Part shown: piece by piece, positions 18,009 to 25,696 of the stretch | Position numbering within the stretch: position 1 is the first letter of the stretch | Layout: every line of letters begins with the position of its first letter | Origin: Verrucomicrobiota bacterium | Lineage (GTDB): Bacteria > Verrucomicrobiota > Verrucomicrobiia > Verrucomicrobiales > DEV007 | DNA: 37,145 bases | Direction of reading: 5' to 3' | NCBI GenBank assembly: GCA_002862135.1 | Contig: PKCI01000078.1 | Coordinates: 1 to 37,145 of the forward strand | Notes under the pieces: generated by a model | What the model was told of the DNA's origin: nothing | Database searches by the model: none | Seen by the model: only the letters and a program-made list of their open reading frames with translations | Translations under genes and position numbers: made by a program

Positions 18009-20219
18009 ATGAGACTATTCGCCGCGGCTATCGCGACGGGGTTGGTGCTTTTGTTTACCGCCAACTCGGTCGCTTACCCCTTGACGCTTGAGCAGAGAAA
18101 GCGGTTCAAGCGCTATCTGCCGGGCACTTTTCCTAAGCTCGAAGCGCAGGAGCCCGTTCACTTCGTTGTTCTGGGAGATAGTGTCACTGGTGGCTACACC
18201 CCGTTGGAAGGCGCCTGGGAGCAGAACAATCCTGTTTTCAGCTACGTTGGGGGATTCATTGATCTAATTGCCCGCGAGTTTTTCTACACGGGCGGGGCAA
18301 GGCTTTTGAATCCTCCCGCAGGAGGCAGCCAGACTTCCGAGGACTTCCTCGGGAGGAGTATCACTTTTGAAAATCTGGCCGTTCTGACCGGAACGTCGAT
18401 GACTGGCCTTCGGCGGACTTCGACCGATGCCTTCCTGCATCAGCCTGACTTGGTGATTATTCAATACGGGATCTACGATGCCTTGAATCGACTCTCGTTG
18501 GATACCTACAAGCGTGCTATCCAAGAGACTATCGATGCCGGGCGGAAAAAGAATGCCGATATCATCGTGATCGGCCCTGGACTGGCAAACTACGGAGGGG
18601 GATCAATGGAGTTTGGCCTCACTCGTCCGTATTCCATGGCGGCAAAAGAAGTCGCTTTCGCGAATGGAGTGTTGTTCATGGATTCCGGGCAGCATCTTTC
18701 AAGATTTGGCGGTGGCGTGTTACCTGATACTCATCCAGATGCCGCGATGGAGATCGTGGGAGATCGCATGAAGGATATTTTCCGTTTTGGACCGGAGTGG
18801 AAAAAAGTCGAGCGGATTCACACTGGTCCGCGTGCTAATGAATATCTGGCCCACTGTTTGTTCCAGGAGTTGAAGAATGGTCCTCGTCTGACCAAATTCT
18901 CATACGCTGGCACCGCGGCTTTCAACAGGGAGGGCGGGGTGGACGTGAAGTTAGTGATTCGCAATCTTACCGAGGATTCCCAGGAAGGATGCATCGGTGC
19001 TCTTAACGTCGGTCCCGGGCTTCACCCGATGCAGGCGACTCAGCGTTTCCGGATTCCCGCGGATGCGACGACCCAGCTTGGGTTCACCTACGCGCGTCCG
19101 TTTGCTGGAAAGGCGAGGGACGGTTCAGACATTCTTTTCCCGTTGCAGCCTTCAGATGAGTTCTGCCGCTTTTCTTTTGTGCTGGAAGATACGATCGGTT
19201 CGGAACTGATTGACCTGCCGGTCAGGGTGGGGCCGGTTACTGCTGTATGGAAGTCTCGACAGTTTCTCAACGTGACCGATCGGATTCGAATCGAATGGGA
19301 TCTTGTAAACGGGACTGACAAATCTTCATCAGGGACTTTTCAAGTAGGGCTGGGAGACAAGGTAGGCCAACCGACAACTTTCTCCGTTTCTCCACTTGGC
19401 GTGAAGAGTGTATTTTCGCTCTTTGAATTCTCGTCCGATTTCGGTAATACTCCGTTCCAGCGTGATGTCTGGATTCAAACAGACGTGAATGACCGTATCG
19501 TTCGGTTCAATCGTGAGCTGGAAGCCACCCGCGACCTTGTCCTCGGTGAGAACCGATCTATGAAGCGCTGGTCGCAATATGCTAATGCACCTCCTGCCGG
19601 GGAAAACCGGGCGCAGCGCCGCCGTGAAGGTGATGTGTCCTACCGGTTCGATGCTGATGAGGACGCCCTCTACCTGACGGTCGTCGTTAATGGAGTCGCC
19701 ATCCCGGATCTTGGTGATGCGGCCGCCGTTCGCACCAAGGTCTTTCTCGATGCCAGACCCGTTAACGAAGTGCTTTCATTCGGAGCGGTTGAACCGGTTG
19801 AGATCTACACAAAGGGGACTGAAGGCCCCGGGAGCTCTCCTGATCTTCCGATTGGATGCTTTGGCAGCGGTTACAATCTTCGTCTGAGCCCCAAAGGGGT
19901 CACATCAGCCCTGGTCTTTGGAGAAGGTGGTGAGAAATCAGTCGTAATGCGGATTCCCCGCAGTTACCTCCATCGTCATGAGTGGGAGCTGGAATCTATT
20001 GACAGCATGTTGGGATTTCGAGTCGAATTGACCATTGCCGAGCCCGCAGCTGACGGGACAGTCACATTCCCTGAAACCAACACTTTCGTCTCACACAGTC
20101 CGACCTGGGCGTTTGAGAATCAGGCAGTCTATGGATTCAATTCTAAAGATGCGAGGTCGCTCAGCGTTCTGAGATTGTCCCGCCAGCCGGTGCAAAGCTG
20201 GTCAGTGAGAATTTACTGA
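18009..20219 (+). CDS. Exported SGNH-hydrolase-like protein with C-terminal beta-rich region
   Basis: This 736-residue protein has an N-terminal signal peptide (hydrophobic residues about 4-22, AYP after it). An SGNH/GDSL-type hydrolase domain follows, to about residue 260. Block I is LGDSVTGG with nucleophile Ser58, block II is NLAVLTGTS, and block V is DTHPD with Asp240 and His242. Block III, usually GxND, reads GIYD (154-157), so the oxyanion-hole Asn is absent. The remaining 470 residues look like beta-sandwich modules. The last 200 (RFDADEDALYLTVVV, FLDAR) resemble CBM9/DOMON-like carbohydrate-binding domains, but this is a weak call. Likely role: extracytoplasmic esterase or deacetylase on a glycan or ester. 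It begins 93 bp after the megasynthase on the same strand, with no strong terminator between, so a functional link is possible but unproven. Confidence 0.8.
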   Translation: MRLFAAAIATGLVLLFTANSVAYPLTLEQRKRFKRYLPGTFPKLEAQEPVHFVVLGDSVTGGYTPLEGAWEQNNPVFSYVGGFIDLIAREFFYTGGARLLNPPAGGSQTSEDFLGRSITFENLAVLTGTSMTGLRRTSTDAFLHQPDLVIIQYGIYDALNRLSLDTYKRAIQETIDAGRKKNADIIVIGPGLANYGGGSMEFGLTRPYSMAAKEVAFANGVLFMDSGQHLSRFGGGVLPDTHPDAAMEIVGDRMKDIFRFGPEWKKVERIHTGPRANEYLAHCLFQELKNGPRLTKFSYAGTAAFNREGGVDVKLVIRNLTEDSQEGCIGALNVGPGLHPMQATQRFRIPADATTQLGFTYARPFAGKARDGSDILFPLQPSDEFCRFSFVLEDTIGSELIDLPVRVGPVTAVWKSRQFLNVTDRIRIEWDLVNGTDKSSSGTFQVGLGDKVGQPTTFSVSPLGVKSVFSLFEFSSDFGNTPFQRDVWIQTDVNDRIVRFNRELEATRDLVLGENRSMKRWSQYANAPPAGENRAQRRREGDVSYRFDADEDALYLTVVVNGVAIPDLGDAAAVRTKVFLDARPVNEVLSFGAVEPVEIYTKGTEGPGSSPDLPIGCFGSGYNLRLSPKGVTSALVFGEGGEKSVVMRIPRSYLHRHEWELESIDSMLGFRVELTIAEPAADGTVTFPETNTFVSHSPTWAFENQAVYGFNSKDARSLSVLRLSRQPVQSWSVRIY

Positions 20220-20242
20220 TTTGAGCCGGGCGGGTTCCGGGT

Positions 20243-20959
20243 TCAGGAACGTTTTGAAGCGGCTTCAATCTCCCGGTGATTCAAGACCTGGAAGTCTCCG
20301 GTTGAGAGAATCGGCATGGTTAATTTTCCGATACGCACTCGCTCAAGGCGTTTTACCTTGTAGTTAAGCTTGGAAAACATACGCCTTATCTGGCGGTTAT
20401 ACCCCTGGGTGAGAACCACCCGCAATCTTCGGCGGGAATCGAAACTGATGGATTCGGCCTTTGCGAGTCCTTCGGAGAGATGAATACCTTCGAGGAGGCG
20501 CTCGGTTTTCTCGCCGTCGAAGGGTCGGTCCAACTGGACCTCGTACTCCTTTTCCACGTGAAAGCGGGGATGGGTGAGTTTTTCAGTCAATTCTCCGGAG
20601 CTTGTCAGCAGAAGTAGACCGCAGCTGTCGAGGTCAAGCCGCCCTATGTAGTTGAGGCTGGAGAATTTCCTCGGAAGCAGTTCGTAGATCGTCTTTCGGC
20701 CCTGCGGGTCGTTTCGGGTGCAGAGATAACCCTTGGGCTTGTTCAACACAATCGTAAAGTCATTCTGGCTACGGAGCAATTTGCCGTCAAACCTTACGTG
20801 ATCGTTCGGACCTACACGGACACTGAGATCAAGAGTGATCTCGCCGTTGATTTCGACTCTGCCTTCGCGAATAAATGTTTCGCAGCCACGGCGTGACCCG
20901 ATCCCGCAAGAAGCGAGAAACTTATTCAGACGAACGTCTTTGCCCGCCGTGGACCCCAT
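20243..20959 (-). CDS. RsuA/RluB/RluE/RluF-family pseudouridine synthase
   Basis: The protein isomerises specific uridines in ribosomal RNA. In 238 residues it has an N-terminal S4 RNA-binding domain (about 8-55: RLNKFLASCGIGSRRGCE, then VEINGE), the family signature NKPKGYLCT, and the catalytic loop GRLDLDSCGLLLLT with Asp109. YNRQIRRM near the C-terminus is the conserved motif of this family. The S4 domain and these motifs fit RluB-like 23S enzymes or RsuA; which one cannot be told from sequence reading alone. It is convergent with the SGNH gene (23-bp gap). It lies 43 bp downstream of the small basic protein on the same strand, so the two may be co-transcribed. Confidence 0.93.
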   Translation of the reverse strand: MGSTAGKDVRLNKFLASCGIGSRRGCETFIREGRVEINGEITLDLSVRVGPNDHVRFDGKLLRSQNDFTIVLNKPKGYLCTRNDPQGRKTIYELLPRKFSSLNYIGRLDLDSCGLLLLTSSGELTEKLTHPRFHVEKEYEVQLDRPFDGEKTERLLEGIHLSEGLAKAESISFDSRRRLRVVLTQGYNRQIRRMFSKLNYKVKRLERVRIGKLTMPILSTGDFQVLNHREIEAASKRS

Positions 20960-21002
20960 AGGGAACCCTTAGGAAAGGGGTGAAAACCTCTAAGTGAAAG
21001 AA

Positions 21003-21158
21003 TTAAGCCTCAGGCTTCGTCTTTTTGAGACCGATCGGGCTGGTCCCTTCTTCCCACTCACCGCGCTTCTGGAGCAGCTTAACACGCTCGAAGCGCTTGA
21101 GGACGCTGCGCTTAGACCCTACGCTGCTGGACTTTTTGAGACTCGCGTGCTGTGACAT
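21003..21158 (-). CDS. Small basic protein of the Chlamydiae/Verrucomicrobia family
   Basis: A 51-residue, lysine/arginine-rich protein is read on the minus strand from ATG at 21158 to TAA at 21003. It begins MSQHASLKK and continues with SVLKRFERVKLLQKRGEWEE and then SPIGLKK. The family shared by Chlamydiae and Verrucomicrobia has the same pattern: a basic start, a vLtRaERi-like helix, GrWeEG and a short xGLPK-type ending. Its function is not established; a ribosome-associated role has been suggested from size and charge. The gene sits between the DUF2314 gene and the pseudouridine synthase, all on the minus strand. It is the best lineage marker in the window. The frame and match are clear; the function is unknown. 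Confidence 0.85.
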   Translation of the reverse strand: MSQHASLKKSSSVGSKRSVLKRFERVKLLQKRGEWEEGTSPIGLKKTKPEA

Positions 21159-21259
21159 GACTGTATTCTGATGGTTCTGAGTGAGGCGCGGAACTTAGAC
21201 CAATTTTTCCGCGATGCAAGCAGTAACTGTGACTGATGTTTCGCGGTGTTAAAAGGAAT

Positions 21260-22384
21260 CTACTCGTCGTCACCCTCCGCGAGGACATCGAGAGTGAATC
21301 CGCCGATATGCTCTCCGTCTTCATCCTGAAAGATCCAGTCATTGAGCTTGTCGAGTTCCAGGGTCACACTGGTGCCCCGATGGACATCCAGAAGTTCATG
21401 GGGATCGTTCATCAGGACACCACTGAATGACCTGCGGGAAGCTTCGGTCACGGAAAGCCACATGTATTCGCACTTTGCTCCTTCCCGGAACTCAGCTTTC
21501 ACAATGAAGCGATCGGTGCCGGCCGAGCTGCTTTTTTTGAAGGCTGAGAGGAATTCCTGCCAGCGATTGCGGGCTTCCTTGACTGCATCAGCCATTTTCG
21601 GGTTGGAGTCCGATATCTCGATGATTGGCTCAAAGGTAGGTTCGTGGAACAGATCAAGCGGCTTGGGGCCGGCGAGGACCTCCATCAGGGAGAGATCAAA
21701 CTCGTTGCAGCGTTGGATCTCGGGACAGTAGATGGCGAGACAGTCCGGTCCCGCCAGGGTGGCGAGAATCTGTCCGATCACCCGGTAGGCGGCCTGAGTG
21801 GACTCCGGATCCGACGGCTCATCCATGAGGTCCACCGATACCCAGGCGCGATGTTGCTCGACAGCTGTGCGCAGGCGTTTATCGCGGATCGACCGTCGGG
21901 CGAATTCCTTGGGATTAGAAATATAGGGGCGACCGGAGACGAGGACAGTAAAGATCCCCTGGGGAACCCGCACCATGAAGTGGGTGATGTCGTCGTCGAG
22001 TTCATTGGGATCGCTAGGGGGGGTAAACTGGATCACAAAATGTTCGGAGTCCGGACTGTCTGGATCAAAGTTAATACGCAGAGCTGTGGAAACGCAGCGG
22101 CGGATCGATGACTCGTCAGCATCGCGGGTTTCAGAGAGGAAGTAGACCAGGGAAATGAGGTTTTCCGGAGGTTCGTCCACCGGCGTGGAATCTTTACCAG
22201 GCTGTCGATGCGGAGGGTCCGTTTGAAACATCAGCCATCGTGACATATCCCAGCCGAACCAAATTACAGTGAGCACTAGCGCAACCACGCCGACCCACGT
22301 TAATCCGCTGACGAAGAGACGAACAAGTAGCGCCACGAGGATGGCCGCGGAAAGGATAGGGAACTGTTTCAGCTTTTGTAGCAT
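21260..22384 (-). CDS. Membrane-anchored DUF2314-domain protein
   Basis: This 374-residue protein has two closely spaced N-terminal hydrophobic segments (about 9-27 and 29-46), then a soluble region. Residues about 70-235 are an uncharacterised domain. Residues about 285-368 match the DUF2314 pattern: FIVKAEFREGAKCEYMWL, a GVLMNDP turn, DVHRGTSVTLEL, DWIFQDEDGEHIGG. The function of DUF2314 (as in E. coli YegJ) is unknown. No catalytic motif is evident and the C-terminus is acidic. The gene begins just inside the 3' end of the decayed gene upstream and runs in the same direction as the small basic protein 101 bp downstream. I can describe the architecture but not the role. Confidence 0.75.
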   Translation of the reverse strand: MLQKLKQFPILSAAILVALLVRLFVSGLTWVGVVALVLTVIWFGWDMSRWLMFQTDPPHRQPGKDSTPVDEPPENLISLVYFLSETRDADESSIRRCVSTALRINFDPDSPDSEHFVIQFTPPSDPNELDDDITHFMVRVPQGIFTVLVSGRPYISNPKEFARRSIRDKRLRTAVEQHRAWVSVDLMDEPSDPESTQAAYRVIGQILATLAGPDCLAIYCPEIQRCNEFDLSLMEVLAGPKPLDLFHEPTFEPIIEISDSNPKMADAVKEARNRWQEFLSAFKKSSSAGTDRFIVKAEFREGAKCEYMWLSVTEASRRSFSGVLMNDPHELLDVHRGTSVTLELDKLNDWIFQDEDGEHIGGFTLDVLAEGDDE

Positions 22385-23150
22385 GGGTGAGCGGATAGGG
22401 CGGGACTAGCGCTGGGTGACAGCCCTGTGGACCGGATGTTTCTGCTTTTCATGTTTATGCCCCAAGGGCTGCCGGTAGGAGGCAGGGTCAACTTAGCCGC
22501 GCGCCCATTGTCACCGATAGCCAAACCCTCAACAACATGCCTCAAAAAGGTGCTCCCCGCACTGAACTTATTAAGTTGGCAATTCGGCGGCCCCTCGCGT
22601 TCGAATCCCAGTTTTGATATTTCGTTCGTAGGCACCAGCGAGATTTGATAAAGGTCAATAACGGTGCTGGTTGCCGTGTGGGTTAGAATTGTTCCTTGGC
22701 ACGGAATCCATTCTTTCTCCGCAACCAGATAGAGTTGCTCCTGGGTAGTTTTTCGTTTCTGGGCGGCTTTGAAATTCTCGGCCTCAAGCAGGAGCTGCTT
22801 TCGCAATTTTTTTGCACAGCCTGATCACGCTGGTAGGCATCCAATGCCTCGATCGGGTCGAAATTATACTGGGCCTCGATCGACGGATTTCAATCAAAGA
22901 GGGAAACGCGAGCCAAACCACAGTGGTACTTAATGAGGAACCCGTCCGTCTCAACACGTGAAACGCAGCAATTGTGCAATACGTCACCTTTGCGAGTCTC
23001 CAGCGTGTCAATTACTGGTTTCGCCGACCCGGATTGCTTTTCATCAGCCGCGGAAATCAAAGGCCATGCGAATACAACGATCACAAGACAGGTTGCGATT
23101 GAATAGGAATTCGGAATGGAATCCGAATAATCGTGCCAGTATTGCTTCAA
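22369..23150 (-). pseudogene. Decayed secreted-protein gene (in-frame stop plus frameshift)
   Basis: From ATG at 23150 the minus strand encodes a signal-peptide-like start (TCLVIVVFAWPLISA). A domain follows (TLETRKGDVLHNCCVSRVETDGF, then ARVSLFD) of the type often seen in verrucomicrobial secreted proteins, where TxDGKxYxxVxVxRVEPDG is followed by a YGYDPxKAxxYxxxQ helix. A TGA at 22890-22892 interrupts it. The same frame then continues NPSIEAQYNFDPIEALDAYQRDQ, exactly the expected next segment. At a run of seven A residues (minus strand, near 22808) the frame shifts and the helix resumes as RKQLLLEAENFKAAQKR. The last part (EWIPCQGTIL onward) runs to about 22369, overlapping the next gene by 16 nt; that 3' limit is uncertain. 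With two independent lesions I call it a pseudogene. A sequencing error could explain the A-tract shift but hardly the TGA. Confidence 0.65.
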
Positions 23151-23210
23151 CTGCGCAACTTTTCTTGAGGTGACGAGTTATATCGGCTAACAAGCTAAAA
23201 TATTTCCGTT

Positions 23211-23918
23211 ATGAGACGCTTATTGAAACCACTAATTGTTTGCATCGCCCTGTTTGGTTGGTTCGTCGCAGGTAGCAGTTCGGCAGAGCCCGGGGCTGAT
23301 GCTGAAGCGGGGCGAAAGGAAATGTGGGATTCTTTGAGTGATAGGGAAAAAGAGAAGCTCCGGACTGTGCTGCGCGAGGTTTGGTCCGACCCCGCAGTTA
23401 TTAGTGCGAGGGACGAAGTGAAAAGCGCCGCTGAGGCCTATCAGAAGGCGATTCGTGAGGCGGTGTCTCAGGCCGATCCAAGCATGGCTGAGTTGATGGC
23501 TAAGGCGAAAAAGAGCAGCGAAGGCCACATCCATGACCGGATTGGTGGTCCGCCGTCTGGGAGGAGTGGAATGTTTCGCCGAGCCGGGGATTACCCGATG
23601 AGTCCTCCCGGATTCTCAGAAAAACTCTCTCCGGAAGAGCAGCAGAAGTTTCGTAAAGCAGAGGAAGCAGCCAAAGAGACCCCCGAGGTGAGTGAGGCCC
23701 AGGCGGCGTTGAAGGCACTGAAGAAGCAGGATGAGGAAATGCGCAGAAAGCGTCTGGAAGCCCATCGCCAGATGAGGCAGGCCCTTCTCATTGAAATGGT
23801 CAAAAAGGATCCGAGTGTGAAAGAATTGCAGGAACGGCTGAATCTTAGTTCCCCTGTGCGGGGAGGTAAAGGTGAGACCCCTGAGAACGGAAAGAGACTC
23901 AAGGGGATCGGAAAGTGA
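23211..23918 (+). CDS. Secreted, charged helical protein with an internal repeat (hypothetical)
   Basis: I do not recognise a named family. The 235-residue product has a signal peptide (hydrophobic 6-24, cleavage likely after SSSA). The mature protein is very rich in Lys, Glu, Arg and Ala and is predicted helical or coiled-coil. Two stretches look duplicated: residues 42-96 (LSDREKEKL... ending DPSMAEL) and 139-207 (LSPEEQQKF... ending DPSVKEL). They are separated by a Gly/Pro-rich linker (112-137). It is divergent from the decayed gene at 22369-23150 across a 60-bp gap and precedes the rsmH region. A periplasmic scaffold or chaperone-like role is possible but unsupported. Confidence 0.7.
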   Translation: MRRLLKPLIVCIALFGWFVAGSSSAEPGADAEAGRKEMWDSLSDREKEKLRTVLREVWSDPAVISARDEVKSAAEAYQKAIREAVSQADPSMAELMAKAKKSSEGHIHDRIGGPPSGRSGMFRRAGDYPMSPPGFSEKLSPEEQQKFRKAEEAAKETPEVSEAQAALKALKKQDEEMRRKRLEAHRQMRQALLIEMVKKDPSVKELQERLNLSSPVRGGKGETPENGKRLKGIGK

Positions 23919-24148
23919 CCCCAGGGGGGCGCCAAGACACACAAAGGGAACGACCAGTCCGGGGGCGAAGTGCAGGGGTGGTCACTTCGTTCGGTTACCA
24001 GGGTGGGGTGCCATCTTTTCCCCGTGGGGGGGGCGGGGGTGCTGGTGTTTAACCAGTAGAAGTTGAGGGCAGGGATTGTCGGTATACCGGATCGAGCCGA
24101 GGGTAACGATTGGAGCCCTAATTATTTAGGAAAATTTAACATTTCGGC
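23919..24148. other. Gene-free stretch with a hairpin, G-rich run and a 10-bp palindrome
   Basis: No convincing coding region is seen. CGAAGTG (23966-23972) and CACTTCG (23983-23989) form a perfect 7-bp stem with a 10-nt loop, but no T run follows, so it is not a typical intrinsic terminator. At 24001-24039 are G runs of 3, 4, 8 and 5. CGGTATACCG at 24080-24089 is a perfect palindrome. The base composition shifts from G-rich to AT-rich after about 24115, where the promoter region of the division operon begins. Confidence 0.6.
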
Positions 24149-24178
24149 TTGCTTAAAAATGCTTAGAGATAGTATAAT
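24149..24178 (+). promoter_or_regulatory. Putative promoter of the division/cell-wall operon
   Basis: TTGCTT (24149-24154), an 18-bp spacer and a perfect TATAAT (24173-24178) lie in an AT-rich stretch about 245 bp upstream of the chosen rsmH start. The promoter faces the rsmH-ftsW genes, and no other coding sequence lies between. The -10 match is exact; the -35 match is partial. The start point (about 24185) is inferred. Confidence 0.55.
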
Positions 24179-24180
24179 AA

Positions 24181-24198
24181 TCCCATCATATTCCCATC
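24181..24198 (+). promoter_or_regulatory. Direct TCCCATC repeats overlapping the predicted start of transcription
   Basis: TCCCATC occurs at 24181-24187 and again at 24192-24198, a period of 11 bp, just after the -10 box. On the other strand each reads GATGGGA, which contains the TGGG core of MraZ boxes described for division operons. The usual MraZ pattern has three or more copies at about 10-bp spacing; only two are visible here. Two ATGGAT copies follow at 24203 and 24212. Operator function is inference. Confidence 0.35.
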
Positions 24199-24421
24199 TT
24201 TTATGGATATTATGGATTCGCTGGTAATCTTCTAAAGGATTCAAGTAATAAAGTAATTCTGGGCCTTTAAATCGATGATCATTCCCATTAAACCCTGGTT
24301 GGACCGAGCTAATGGCGCGGCGGTCAAGAAGGGCGGCCTGGTTCTAGCAGCGGATGCAGATTTTTTTCGTTCCACGATGCGGGGAGGGGCGGGACTGAAG
24401 CAATCGGAGGAAGTGAATCGA

Positions 24422-25345
24422 ATGGAGTTTTATCATCAGCCGATCATGGGCAAAGAAGTTCTGGCAGCGATGGCGCCGCTGGAGGGGAAGCAAGTCTTTG
24501 ATGGGACGCTCGGAGGCGGCGGGCACACTGAGTTATTTCTTCAACATGGGACTCACGTTGTGGGTTGCGATCAGGATGCGGAAGCTTTGGGATATGCCGA
24601 GCGCCGCTTGTCTCAATACGAGGATCGGTTTCTTCCAGTTCTCGGCAACTTCGCTGATATGGATGAGATCTTGCATGCGGTGGGAATCGACCAAGTTGAT
24701 GGAGTGTTAATGGATCTTGGCGTTTCTTCTCATCAGTTGGATGAGCCCTCACGTGGCTTCTCATTTCGTGAGGATGGGCCGCTCGATATGCGTATGGATG
24801 TTCGAACTGAGTTTTCCGCTCGCGAGCTGGTTAACGAGTGGTCTGAGGAGGATATGATTCATATTTTTCGCGAGTATGGTGAAGAGAAACGAGCGGTGCG
24901 TGCTGCGAAGGAGATTGTAAAAGCTCGCCAGGCTGCCCCAATTGAAACGACCTTGCAGCTAGCTGAGGTTGTTGAGAAAGCTGTCCCGCGAATCAGTGGA
25001 AAGCACCCCGCAACCCGAGTATTTCAGGCTATTCGAATTGCTGTGAATCGCGAGATGGAAGTGCTTGCGACCGCGCTTGATAAGTCGATTCAGATTCTCA
25101 GCGGGGGAGGGGTTCTTGCGGTCATAACTTTTCACTCGCTTGAGGACCGAATGGTCAAGTGGTTCATGCGCCGTCACAGCACTCCGGTTCTCGATCGTCC
25201 GGAATGGCCGGAGCCTCGCGAGAATTCGGATTATTGCCTGGCGCTTCCTTCGCGGAGGGCAATTGCACCAAGCGAGGCAGAGATAAAAGCCAATCCGAGA
25301 GCTAGGAGTGCCAAGCTTCGGGTGGCTGTGAAGTTGGAGGATTAA
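24422..25345 (+). CDS. rsmH: 16S rRNA (cytosine1402-N4)-methyltransferase RsmH (MraW)
   Basis: RsmH methylates N4 of C1402 in the ribosomal P site and is usually the first or second gene of division clusters. The protein opens EFYHQPIMGKEVL and has the SAM-binding motif FDGTLGGGGHTE, LMDLGVSSHQLD, RGFSFREDGPLDMRM and the C-terminal ITFHSLEDRMVK motif. All are diagnostic. I chose ATG 24422 (307 residues, normal length) because it directly precedes the family start and has GGAGGA at 24406-24411 upstream. An in-frame ATG at 24275 would add a 49-residue extension that does not look like the family. The stop overlaps the ftsL start by one base (TAATG), pointing to translational coupling. Confidence 0.95.
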   Translation: MEFYHQPIMGKEVLAAMAPLEGKQVFDGTLGGGGHTELFLQHGTHVVGCDQDAEALGYAERRLSQYEDRFLPVLGNFADMDEILHAVGIDQVDGVLMDLGVSSHQLDEPSRGFSFREDGPLDMRMDVRTEFSARELVNEWSEEDMIHIFREYGEEKRAVRAAKEIVKARQAAPIETTLQLAEVVEKAVPRISGKHPATRVFQAIRIAVNREMEVLATALDKSIQILSGGGVLAVITFHSLEDRMVKWFMRRHSTPVLDRPEWPEPRENSDYCLALPSRRAIAPSEAEIKANPRARSAKLRVAVKLED

Positions 25346-25686
25346 TGGAGAAGAGAAATCGATACAGAAACGGGGTTCGCCCTATCACGATTTGCCGCCT
25401 CGCTGTGGCCGGTCTCCTGCTTCTCGCAACAGGTGCAGGATTTGTGCTTGTCAGGAATGAGCACGTGATTCGTGGGTATCAGATTCGCAGCCTGGAAGAC
25501 GAAGTGTTCGAGTTGGATCAGGAAATTGAAATGTGGGAACTCCGCATTGCAGGTGTGAAAGGGCGAAAGGAGTTGTCGCGGCGTCTTCGCTGGGTTCAGA
25601 GCGATCTGAGTGAAATCGAAATGTCTCGTGTGATTGAGATTGAGGCACCTGAGGAAGGCTCCGACGTGGTCGTGAACCTGGACTAA
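25345..25686 (+). CDS. ftsL: FtsL-like cell division protein
   Basis: A short bitopic membrane protein of 113 residues: a basic N-terminus, one transmembrane helix (about 15-36), then a heptad-rich segment (about 45-75, IRSLEDEVFELDQEIEMWELRI in pieces) fit for a coiled coil. FtsL forms a complex with FtsB and FtsQ that activates the septal synthase FtsW-FtsI. Sequence conservation in FtsL is low. The call rests on size, topology and position between rsmH and ftsI, the classic location. It overlaps rsmH by one base and ends 10 bp before ftsI. Confidence 0.75.
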   Translation: MEKRNRYRNGVRPITICRLAVAGLLLLATGAGFVLVRNEHVIRGYQIRSLEDEVFELDQEIEMWELRIAGVKGRKELSRRLRWVQSDLSEIEMSRVIEIEAPEEGSDVVVNLD

Positions 25687-25696
25687 CAGAATTTTA

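Noticed and set aside
22890-22892. The in-frame TGA as a selenocysteine codon
   Set aside because: No SECIS-like context was seen, the family has no selenocysteine at this place, and a second lesion lies downstream.
24275-24421. ATG 24275 as the rsmH start
   Set aside because: It adds 49 residues unlike the family, and ATG 24422 has a GGAGGA element and gives the usual length.
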